From: Sequoia sempervirens
Taxonomy: Eukaryota; Streptophyta; Pinopsida; Cupressales; Cupressaceae
Direction of reading: 5' to 3'
Assembly (NCBI GenBank): GCA_007258455.2
Contig: VDFB02193867.1
Span: 529,286,550-529,350,549, forward strand
Length of the DNA stretch: 64,000 nucleotides
The stretch's first letter is position 1. Every line of letters begins with the position of its first letter. Shown here in pieces: positions 47,487 to 57,789 of this stretch. Position numbers and translations under genes: made by a program. Below the pieces are notes generated by a model, which ran no database searches, had not been told where the DNA came from, and was given only the letters and a program-made list of their open reading frames with translations.

Positions 47487-48122
47487 AGGCTATCAAAGGA
47501 CTTCCCCTTCTGGTAAATAAGAAAGGTGTTCAGTCTTTCTTGGGAAAAGTAAATTTTTTCAGCAAGTTTATTTTCGATTTCGCGGGAATAATTAGGTTGA
47601 TCACCCTGATGCTGAAGAAGGATCAGACATTCAAGTGGACAACTAAAGCTTGAGAAGCTTTGAAAAAGTCAAGGAAGCTATTTCCATAGCCCCAGTATTG
47701 GTTAATCCAGATCAATCTAAGGATTTTATAATGTATGCGTTCAGTAGCATGTCCAGTATCGCTACTGTCCTAACCCAAAAGGACGATGAAGGAAGAGGAG
47801 AACATCTAGTGGTGTTCTACTCCCGAACCCTAAGGGAATATGAGGTGAATTATAATTTTTTCAAAAGGCAGGCCTTTGCAATAGTGAAGGGACTTAAAAA
47901 GTTCCACCATCTCATTTCCTGTAATAGGGTGTTTGTATATATGTTGCACATTCTAGTGTGCATGAGTATATCATGGAAGAGGAGATCATAGAAAAAAGGG
48001 CTAATTGGATCACCAAGATCCTTGAATATGACATTGAAGTCAAGCCTACTAGAACTATTAAAGGAAGAGGACTATGTGAGTACATGGCACGGAATGAGGA
48101 GGTATTTGCTGCAGAGGAGTGA
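47447..48122 (+). pseudogene. E6 RT connection and second RNase H
   Basis: SIDPERVKAIKGLPLLVNKK and VQSFLGKVNFFSKFI are the thumb/connection. A stop and a +/-1 shift at 47652 follow. APVLVNPDQSKDFIMYAF then starts the gypsy RNase H, with FYSRTLREYEVNYNFFKRQA and GLKKFHHL. A further shift near 47940 leads to IIEKRANWITKILEYDIEVK. Domain order after the polymerase is normal for Ty3-gypsy. Confidence 0.8.
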
Positions 48123-48299
48123 TCGGAGCTCGTCTTGATGAATGAACCAGAATCAGAAGGTGGTCGGCTGATTGATAGAATGAGGTTCATGCAAACCAGA
48201 AAGTATCTGCCAGGTCTCTCATCCCAAAAAAGGAGATATTACCGGTTGCAAAATTACGGATATACGCTAATATAGGGAGTCCTTTTCAAAAGGAATTTC

Positions 48300-49413
48300 A
48301 ATACTGTTCTCCTGCGATGTGTCACTTCAAAGCAAGCAAAGAGGATCCTCGACGCATTCCACAATAGTGTTGTGGACGGACATTTCTCTGCTAAGACCAC
48401 CACCATTAAAATCATGCATGTTGGTTATTATTGGCCTACACTTTTTAATGATTCCCACTCTTTGGTAAAATCTTGCAGAAAATGCCAGTTCTTTACCGAC
48501 AAAAGGAAGAATTCCACAATGCCCCTCAAACCCATAGTGGCGAACGAACCATATGCACAATGGGGATAGGACTTCATCAAAATAATCAACCAGCTTTCTA
48601 GCGCTAAACACAAGTAGATTTTGACCGCCATAGATTACTTCAAAAGATGGATGGAGGTTGTTCCACTTAAAAGCGCAACAAAAACATAGATTGTAGATTT
48701 CCTCGAGGAACTAGTGACAAGGTTTGGTCCTCTGAAAATTATCATTTCGGATAATGCCAGAGCTTTCTTAAGCGCAAAGGTATGTCACTTTGCATTAAAG
48801 AATGGAATATTCCTCAAGACATCATCAAACTATTACCCATAGGGAAATGGTTTAGCAGAGTCAACGAACAAGAGCCTAGTCCAGCTCCTTAAAAGGATTG
48901 GTTCGAAACACCAGAGGGAATGGCATAAAAACCTCCGAATAGCACTCTAGGAAAACTGCATAACTCCTAAGCAAGTCCTTAAGACTTCGCCTTATGATTT
49001 GGTATATGAGAAAGAGGCGCTATTACCTATATCCATTGAGATTCCAGTACTGCAATTATTGAAATCTCTTGAGATAGAACAAAATGATGCCATGGAGATT
49101 CGGCTTGCTGAACTATTAGAAGTATAGAAAAAAAGGGAGAATTCCCTAATGGTCATGACAAACAGTCAACAAGTGGTCAAGCGATGGTTTGACAAGAAAT
49201 GCTTCTGACCAGGGTCTAAAATGCAGAGACTTAGTACTAAAGTATGATAAAAGAGCTGCTAAGCCAGGTCAGCATGGTAAATTTGATAGCCTATGGGAGG
49301 GCCCCTTTAAAATCATTCGGTGCAAAGAACATAACACTTTTGAGCTAGAAAATATGGAATGGGAACCCTTAGGAATCTTGGTCAATGGGATTCATCTTAA
49401 GTTGTTCCATTAG
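48300..49413 (+). pseudogene. E6 integrase
   Basis: The zinc-binding part (AFHNSVVDGHFSAKTTT ... GYYWPTLF ... CRKCQFF) gives H, H, C, C. The core has Asp in LTAIDYFKRW, Asp in IIISDNARAF and Glu in GNGLAES, with exactly 35 residues between the second Asp and the Glu (DX35E). TAG stops stand at WG-stop-DF, KHK-stop-IL, KT-stop-IV, YP-stop-GN and AL-stop-EN; each fits TGG or CAG mutated by one transition. After a shift near 49190 the C-terminal FDSLWEGPFKIIRCKEHNTF is the GPY/F-type end. It would insert the cDNA into the genome. Confidence 0.9.
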
Positions 49414-49846
49414 GCACTGATCTCTATTTTTGTACATATGTGAATAGTATTTTTTTTTTTTCTGTTTCTTTGGCCAGTCTTTTTTAAAATTAGTTTCTGC
49501 TTCTGCAAAATTAACCCATTATTACAGAGGGGGTACCAGGATTGCTTTACATAGAACACACCCATGTGCGGAGAAATAACAAAATGAAAGTTGAGAGCCC
49601 ATAAAACTAAAATACATAATGAAGGAAAGAACATGGATTTTCTTTAAGAAGATATATATCTATTTATATATATTCTTTACATTGCAAAAGTGGTTGGGAA
49701 GCCATAATCCAAAAATTTACAAGTATTTGAGCTATTATATATATGATAGCCTTTTTTCAGGCTTATATACAAACTATAAGGGGGGTAGTCTGAGCAGTGG
49801 TAGGAAATAGAGTAAACAGGGAGACATTTGTTGGGAGCAGAAAGGG
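49414..49846. other. E6 spacer after integrase
   Basis: AT-rich, with no product recognised. The antisense frame ends at its right edge. Confidence 0.4.
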
Positions 49847-50499
49847 GGTTTTCATCCAAAGGCATGGGATGCAACAATTAACGCATTAACAACAACATCA
49901 ACCTCTTCCTCATCCACAAGTTATTCGGCAGCACTGGTAGCATCATTCGGCACAACCGCCATGGGCAGGGGGAATACTAGATTCCTGAAATCAATATACT
50001 AATCTACGTCGTAGAAAGGTATTACGTTGTAGCTACAGAACAGGAAATTTAAGGCATGGGTAACCCTCTGGTGGTGCTCGTCATGTGCCTGTGGGCAGAA
50101 TCTGCTGAGAAACGGTAGCCAAATGACTACAGCTTCTTCCTCGATAAAACGACAGAGGTCGCTGGCTAACGGTAGACCTACTCCATAGGTAGCATGAGCA
50201 ACAACCTCGCCAAGGCCATTCAGGTACTTTTTGGGAAATATTTATTTAACAAGTTTCAGGATAAGAGGTCAAGGGACGTTGATGTCTAGCATGGATGCCA
50301 CAAAGTGGGAGCATATGTCGGTGTTCACCCGATACTTTTCCTCATACTCTATGTAGTCTTTACCCAAAACCCACTTTATGGCTATTAGGACCAAGGAATG
50401 CTTATTCTTGGTTATCTATTTCAGCCTCCTAGTAGAAACTTCCCCTAGGAATGTCGTCTGCAACAAGTTATATGAGGTTAAACAAACTAGAGTATCCAT
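49847..50499 (-). pseudogene. antisense frame in E6 (about 217 codons)
   Basis: Read from an ATG at 50499 the minus strand stays in one frame to a TGA at 49847-49849. Five internal stops (after RRLK, INVP, KLVK, YDVD and SAAE) each fit a Gln or Arg codon (CAG, CAA, CGA) turned to stop by one C-to-T. It reads as real protein: HSLVLIAIKWVLGKDYIEY, VNTDICSHFVASMLDINVP, KYLNGLGEVVAHATYGVGLP, FIEEEAVVIWLPFLSRF, then an acidic LVDEEEVDVVV. I recognise no domain. Antisense frames between integrase and 3' LTR are known in some Tat-clade elements such as maize Grande. A TATA box lies upstream (50641-50649). Confidence 0.65.
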
Positions 50500-50640
50500 A
50501 GTTCTGACACTATTCCTATGCTTTTGAGCTAATGCCAAAATTTATCTTTCACCTAACCTAGGAGAGGGCTTGCTTAAAACTCTACCACCAACCTATCACT
50601 GCTCGAATGCTAAGTATGATTTCCTCACTACTTACTAGCC

Positions 50641-50649
50641 TATTTATAG
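50641..50649 (-). promoter_or_regulatory. TATA box for the antisense frame
   Basis: The minus strand reads CTATAAATAGG, a canonical plant TATA box, about 142 bases upstream of the antisense ATG. It lies inside the 860-bp gap between the two divergent frames. Promoter function is inferred. Confidence 0.5.
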
Positions 50650-50899
50650 AAAAAATGACAAGATGCGTGCTAATCTATTTCGAGAAAATATGATAATAAG
50701 CTAGTTGCCAACTTGAAAGGTGTGCCTGCGTTTGCTCACATTTTTCGGGACAATTGCATCTGCGAGAGTACAACTAAATGCGTGCTAGATTAATAGGAAC
50801 TAATTAATTAGCTTTAAAAAGGTGGCACTCATTGACAATAAGACATATGACCATAGGCTATTGTGTCATCTCACAAGTGTTTCCCAAAGCCCGAGGCAA

Positions 50900-51057
50900 T
50901 ATTCATATCTTTTTAGGCCGTTATCGTTTGTTTTGATGTAATCATTCTGACCGGGATATTAATTACCAATGCATGCTATATTCATATCTTTTTAGGCCGT
51001 TATCGTTTGTTTTGATGTAATCATTCTGACCGGGATATTAATTACCAATGCATGCTA
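50900..51057. repeat. 79-bp perfect tandem duplication
   Basis: The unit (start TATTCATATCTTTTTAGGCC, end CCAATGCATGCTA) occurs twice with no difference seen. It lies in the gap between the antisense frame and the long sense frame. Perfect identity in an otherwise decayed element suggests a recent event or an assembly artefact. Confidence 0.9.
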
Positions 51058-51358
51058 ATGCAAGGTTAGAAGGAAAATAGTTGGCTCAAGTTCCAAGGGG
51101 ATCACAATGTATCACATGACTGTCAAACACAATGATAAACTTCGGCTGCCTCAAAATAGCAAGCAGAATATTTTGCACGAATTGCAAAATTAACGGTACA
51201 TGCCGAATTAGATGCAAAAGGCATGCTTTTGCCTACCACCTTGAAGAAAGATTGCCAAATATTGCATGAAAAGGCTTAATATTTCAAAGTCTTTTCACAA
51301 ATGCCAAAGTTAAAAGTGTAGAGTTGTTCTTCTTCTGTGTATCTAGAATCGAGGAAAA

Positions 51359-54300
51359 TTGCAGAGCCAAGAACTTGCAGAGATCTTCACCCAAAGAAAA
51401 ATGTCAGAGACTTCATCTCAACCAATGCAAGAAGAAATTAGCCAGGAGTTGTTTACAGCTATACATTCTTCAGAGGAGGTGTATTTCTATGAGTATGTGG
51501 CGTATGCTATGCCCGGTATACCCAGTAGGCCAAAGATGGCCTATACAGAAGAGCTAAATAGGCCCAAGAGTTGTAGAAACCAGAAAAGGGTTGAAGAGAA
51601 ATGGGATAATGTCTACGATCCAAGACTCGTGAAAAACCCTAAGTCCCTCAGAGAGGCAGCCTATGCAAGGTTATCAACACCAAAGGTAGACCAATCTATG
51701 GCGAAAAGAGTTTGGTACAATGGTCTCCCTCAATACATGGTCCCACTAGTGCACTACTACCCGAAGGTAGTTGATGTTGCTATCCAGCATTATAACCCTG
51801 ACACCCACTACATTGAAGGCCACAACTTAAGGGTGCACATCACTCCATAGGCCATCTGGCACATGCTATGCATCCCAGACCCAAGTAAGAGAAGAGAGAA
51901 TATCGAGTCCTTTCACCCTGGAAAAGGAGAGAAAATATGGAAGATGATGAAAAAGAACTTAGAGTTCTTGTTGGACGAGACTGGTAGGAAAGACATCTCA
52001 ACAAATAAACTGCCAAGTATTCCGTTGTCACGCGGTGTGTTACACGATGATCTACAAGATTCCATGTCCATGCTGGCTTTTGTGTGTGGTTGAGACTCTG
52101 ATGAGAAGGTGGAAAATTTTCAACTAGGACCGGCATTCCAATTTTGCAAGCAACATGATCTCTTCTGGTATGATTTTGCTCAGTTTATGGTAGAGGAAAT
52201 AATTATGACAAATAAAGAATTACCTGGCGGAGAAAAAAAATAGGTTTCTTTCTTTCTTGGTCCACATGTTTTTGCATCAGAACCTGGATTTCTTCACCCA
52301 CTATTTTCCATTATCAATTTTTGATGAGTGAAATAAAAGGAAGCTAGTGTCCACGTGGATGCCTTTTCTTTCCGTATCATATGATTATTATGCATTTTCG
52401 GACTATTTCATAGCTCTAGTCTTGCATGATTTAATCGGAAAGGGTGACATAATTAGGCTCAACAGGGAGTAGACCGGATATATGCAAAGTTTCACTCCCG
52501 CCTGTGACTGGTTCTTAGGCAAGAATTTCATGATTCTCTGGATGCAAGGCTTTACTGGTAAACCTTTCCTGCTCCTAGCCTATGTCACAAATAGGGTGCT
52601 CGCACTGGAAATGTTTTGGCAGGTGTGTATCATTGATTTTACCTTATGTAGCTACAAAAGTGTAAAGAAGAAGGGATTATTCTCTTGTCCGAAGAATTTC
52701 AAGTTGGTAACTTTGATAAAAAAAACAATCAGACCAGTTGTTAGAGGACAAGCTAGCTTATCTAGGGTTGGTACTGGTAAATGATAAGTGGGAATAAAAT
52801 CCTTTCGACGACTTGCCGGAGCCACACATGAGAGTTACCTATGTTCCCCGACCTTACTGGGAGAAGCGACATAACCTGAGGGCAGACAAAGATGAAAATT
52901 TTATTGAATTGGCACGTATCTCTATGCAAGACACTAGAGGTCCATGGCACAAGTTCTACTTTGTTGTGGTGGTGGCCCAGGATAATGTCCTCATGAAGTG
53001 TGGCATATACAATAGGTTGAAGAAGGATGAGGAATTGACTGAGGAAAAAATAGAGGCTTTCTAGAAGTATCGCTAGGAAATAGCACAATTGGATGCTCCT
53101 TACAACAATCTGAAGGATGATCAAGAATTTGAAAGATGGTGGAAGGAGGTCCACCCCAGCCTGAGCTCTAGTATTAATAGGAGCAGAGACCCAGAGGAAG
53201 AGTTTGAAGATCAAGAAGAGGAAGCGGTGACATCGGCCTCGTCTGCACCAAAAGAAAAAGGCCCCAGATAGCCCGCCTATGTGGCCACGAATGTGCGCTT
53301 TAATATATCAAGAGGCTCACATACACTCACTTGGGCTGCTAAACCAGCCAGGTTATCACTACAGCAAATGGAGAGGACTATCGAAGCTAGAGAGACCCCA
53401 CCTGCGAAATGGCAGCGCATGGAGAGTATTATCGGAGAGGGTTCGTAGGAACCCACTGAAGACAATGTGCTTACAGCTAGCTAGGAGCCTAACGCTGAGG
53501 AGGAGTCACTGACGATACTGGAGCCGCCATTGACCAGTCAACAGTTAAAATTCATGCCTTCTTCCCTTGCTTCTCATTTCTTAGTATCTGCTCCTACCTC
53601 ACTGGTGATCCCTACCATAAGTACTTGCCCTCTGCCTTCTACTTTTAGTATGACATATTTAGTAGGCTTCGCCTAGTTTTCGCAAACCACTCTGCTTGTC
53701 TTTACTCCTTTGTGGATCCTTACACCCACCGCTGCTGCTCAGAATTTCCTCGCCTTTCTTTCGGAAAGAATTCCCCCTATGAGTGCCCCTTCTTTTTCCA
53801 CTATTATTGCAGATGCTCTTCCATCGCAATAGGCTGACACTCCATTGACAACCCCTCCACTGTCCCAACTAATGAACCTTACAGTTGATTCCCCAATTTA
53901 GTCATTACAAATGACTAGCCCTGCTACTTGTTCTAAAACCAAAATATGGAACGTGCCCCACTTCTCCCCACAAACTATCACTCTTCAAAAGAAACAAATG
54001 CCCCTGCTTATGAAGGTTACCTATCCCTATGCCCTACTTTTTGGTGCTCCTTTCGTAGGTGGACTAGTTTCATCACCAGCCAAATTAATAGCATAGATAG
54101 ATTGTGGAAAAGAGGCACTTGCAAATAGAATGAGAAAGTGCAGGGAAAAAGATGACAGTATTTCTGCTGAGCTAAAAGTACAGGCTCTTTATGATGAGGC
54201 CCAACAAGAATTGAAGTTCGCAACCATGTACCCATGGGTAAGCAAGCCTTAGGGAGAAATGCAACCAGAATTCTATGAGATATATGTTGTAGGACTCGAC

Positions 54301-55650
54301 ATGAAGGTAGCTCAACCGTAAGATAAAGTTGAAATCATGGAGGAAACATAACGGGTAGTCACTTCCTACTTCCTTAAAACTGGTCGCCAATTAAAGAAGA
54401 AGGATGGGAAGCTCAAAGAAGCAAGGGAAAGGGTTAGTTTTCTGGAGATGAAGGAGAAATCCTTGGAGGCAAATATTGCCCATATGACTGAAAGGGCACT
54501 GGCAGCAGAGAATGAGAGGAACAGACTTCAAAGCGAACTTGCAAAGACTCAGGCCACTAACCCTACCACGATAAAGGAGCTGGACTCTAAGAATCAGGAG
54601 GTGGAACAAAATTTACAACTAAAGGATGAAGAAGTGAAGTGTTGTTTCCTTGAGTATAGTCAAGGAATGGCACAGAGAAATGAAGCGTTGGAACACTAAG
54701 AGGCTCAATATGAGCAAAAAATACAAGAAAAAAAGGTTGAATTTAAAGGCCTAAAAGCTCAACTAGAGGAAGAACTTTGAGAGATAAAGTCTTCTCTAAA
54801 CGAGCACTTAGCGAATCACTCCCAAGCCAAGGAGAACTAGAATAAAGAAATGAGCAGCTATGCGGAGCAGTTAGCGTCTCAGAAAAAGAAAAGGGCAGAA
54901 TTGACTGAAACCATTATTTGAAGAGACATAGAGATTGCTTCTCTTAAAGACTCTCTCCTACCTCCCCCTACATAGCCAGATATCATTCCACTGGTTAGGC
55001 AATTATACATCTCTCACTAAGAAAAAATTAAATCATTTTTCCTAACACTGCAGCCTACCCTTCGATTCATCACCAAGACATCAAAGCTAAGCTAGGAGGC
55101 CCATGATACGATTCAACAATTCCCACGGTTCATCTTGGAGAGGGTTCCTGAGGCAAAATATCTAATCATCAAGCTATACTCGATCTCTGATGAGAGCCTT
55201 GCCAGAGCGGGTATTGAAGATTGGGATGTTGTTGCTCAAACGGCAAATAAGTTCATCCATTTCCACTCCACCTTCCAGTGCACCAAAGCAGCTACGACCA
55301 TTCTAAGTAATACACTAGATAGCATACAGGGAGGTTTTTCTGAGTTAAATGGGATGGGTTTGCCATCCCCGTTCCTTGAAGATGGTTCTATTTCCACGAC
55401 TGAGCAGATTGCGAAAAGGATAGAAAAAAGGGAAGATGATCCAGAGGCTTTCGGGGATTTCAGTGATCCTCCCACGGCAACCAACATTCAAGGAGTGATT
55501 CATCCACTCTCACAGCTACAATTCCATAGCGAAGCAGGGGCCGGTTTACCCAATGTGTTGCCTCACAAAGAAACTATTGATCTAAGTGGAGCACAAGAGA
55601 ATTTGCGCAACATGGTGAATCCATTTGAGGATGAATGGTGGCCTTTGTAG
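51359..55650 (+). pseudogene. long 3' sense frame of E6, about 1400 codons, broken
   Basis: A chain of coherent stretches: 51359-52093 in one frame (VWYNGLPQYMVPLVHYYPKV, GHNLRVHITP-stop-AIWHML, DLQDSMSMLAFVCG), a middle part with shifts (52100-52800), then 52813-55650 all in one frame with single stops. The last part has a Ser/Pro-rich linker (53500-53950). A charged coiled-coil-like region follows at 54430-54930 (MKEKSLEANIAHMTERALAA). A C-terminal domain at 55135-55650 is uninterrupted. The N-terminal block has the layout of the plant transposon protein domain found in other gypsy-element 3' frames, but that match is weak. Function unknown; it would be translated from a separate RNA or a readthrough product. 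Confidence 0.55.
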
Positions 55651-55769
55651 GCGGCTTTTTTCAATCTCTAACTCCATTGATCAAATGAAATGGCACTCTG
55701 CCCTATAAACTAGAGAATTTTTGGGTTATCCGTTCCCTAGTTGAAACGCCCCTGATAGTTGCCAAAAGT

Positions 55770-57170
55770 TGTTAACAAATTTTAATTAACTCCCTTCGGG
55801 TTTATTTTTCCATGCGTCGACCCATGCATCGCAAGGTCTGGTCACCCTTTTATCTAAGTTTTTCTCTACCACTCCACTTGTCTATTCCTCGCAACTCCGA
55901 GTCCCGACTTTCCTTTCGCATCAAAAGAAACTTCGTTGTGCTTCCACGTGTTGCGACTGCAGGATACTTTATTCATGTTTCCTTGTTGCCTCGTCAGGTT
56001 ATGAAATGCTGCCACGAAGCCCTCATTCCTAAAAGGTTTTAGCGGGCCCCACGGTTGCTAACTACAGTGTACACTGGCTACGTGTCTACCCTTCCCAAAT
56101 CTTTCAGCGCGGAAATGAAGTAGCAACCGCGGGCAGTGAAATGCTGCCACGCGTCTCTTTTGCACCCATTTGGTATTCATTCCCTCTATTGTTGATGAAG
56201 GCCCCACCCACTTGACATGTGTAGCATTAATGCAAGTCCTCAGCGGCGAAGGGAGAGAGGTTCATATGGGAAGCGAAGGGCTTCCACGTGCCTAGACGGA
56301 GGATCTCATATGCGAGCAATAGACTGGATGAACCGAATAATACTATTGGTCGTTGTGTGTCATAATCATTCACACCAGGGGTGGCACTTTCCTGATCGTG
56401 CCTAGCTGGGACCACCGCTATCATTACAGAAGACGCACTTGTGCCTGGAATGACTACATGCTTTGTTTCGGATCGATCCTATTATAACGGCCTTAGGAAT
56501 ATTCTGATTCAGGCATCATTGTCGGGGATCATGAGATCTTTTCTATTACTACTCTCTGAGGCATTGGGAATTTTTCCTACTATATATAATTTTCTCTATG
56601 ATGAGAAAAAGGTCAGAATTCGGAAGGAAAACGTTGGTTTTAGAAAAAACGCCAGGCCTTTATTATTGTTTTATTTGATTGCAAAAACTCTCCAACTGTG
56701 CCAATTGTTCGGCCTTTCTATTTTTCATGCTATTTGATCAAACTGTGAACTATGTTTTTTATTGTCTTGACACTTCATTTGAAGAACTTCTATATATGAT
56801 TAGATGCAAGTTTGCTTACCTAGATCATGTCTAAGGACTCTTCTTGGAAGTAGGAATGTATGTAATGTTATTTTATGTCAATGAATGAATTGTCTATGCT
56901 ATAATCTTAAGTCTCTAATGTTTGGGAACACTACAACACCATTCAGGCCCTTAAATCTATGATTTATCATGCCCATCATTAAATCTTGGTGCATCGCTTT
57001 AGGTTAGACTATATTTTATTATATCTACTTTCTTTTCCCTTTCCAAACCCCATTATAGAAGAAGTCAGCTTCTCTAAAAATTTGGAGGTTACTCATTTTA
57101 GCGCAAAAGGTCCCCCTTAGACTGAGTTTCCTATAAGGCTCTGTTACCTCGTCAATTTTTGGCATCAACA
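55770..57170 (+). repeat. E6 3' LTR
   Basis: TGTTAACAAATTTT to GCATCAACA, 1401 bp, exactly the length of the 5' LTR. It is followed by gagac (57171-57175). Confidence 0.9.
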
Positions 57171-57175
57171 GAGAC

Positions 57176-57774
57176 TTTACACACAATGTTCCCTATGTGA
57201 CTGACCTTGCATGAACTTAACAAGACTCATTTGCACATCCTTTACATATTTTCATTTTTGTATTTTGTATGGCCACCTTGCATAACACAACTTGCATGCC
57301 TATCGTGCCATCTTGTTTGTTCATTAGTTCTAAGCATACAAATTTTTGCTTGTCTCATGAAGCTCGAATTGACATCCTTTTCCTTTTTCTTTGTGGTGCC
57401 TTGTTAAAGTTATCACGAGGTATAACTTCGACATGGTTGCGCGGGAAGCCTACCTAGTGGCATGACTTTTCCCCAAAGCCACTTTTGTGTTTGTGAGTGC
57501 ATACCAACTAGCATATATATCTTACTTCCTTTTTGGGATTTCTTGCCCCGCAAATGATCAGAAGTTTCGTGGCACCAGATTGAGTATATTGTGGCCTTCT
57601 CACCCCGTAGACGACCTGAAGCTATGTGGGCCCAGAGTGAGTATGTCTTTTCCATCTTGTCTTCTTTTCTATCTTTCCTTTGCATGATTTTGTATCTTGG
57701 GGGCTTAGCCTACATGTAGATCTATCTTGAATTTCTACTTTAGTATGATCATGAAACAAGTTCTTCCTCTCACT
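57176..57774 (+). other. E4 3' non-coding region, right of E6
   Basis: Continues the E4 sequence interrupted at 41979. The junction CACAATGTTCCCTA matches E0 near 10678 and E2 (minus) near 13310. Short plus-strand frames (57207-57687) have no recognisable product. Confidence 0.5.
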
Positions 57775-57789
57775 AAAGTGGGGGCTAAA
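57775..57789 (+). other. E4 polypurine tract
   Basis: AAAGTGGGGGCTAAA directly before the TGTGTCGTAG start of the 3' LTR. Confidence 0.75.

Larger units (their letters stand above)
41980..57170 (+). mobile_element. E6: full-length Tat-like Ty3-gypsy retrotransposon
   Basis: 15.2 kb with two LTRs of 1401 bp each, a 5-bp target duplication and a primer site. Domain order is gag, protease, RNase H, reverse transcriptase, second RNase H, integrase, then an antisense frame and a long sense frame before the 3' LTR. Two RNase H domains and extra frames downstream of integrase are marks of the Tat clade of plant Ty3-gypsy elements. All frames carry stops, so it is inactive. About two dozen differences fall in the first 205 bp of the LTR pair, mostly transitions; later parts look closer. 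No clear polypurine tract precedes the 3' LTR. Confidence 0.9.

Noticed and set aside
55700..55769. Polypurine tract of E6
   Set aside because: Only CCAAAAGT precedes the LTR; no purine run of the expected kind is there, so none is called although the LTR boundary is certain.
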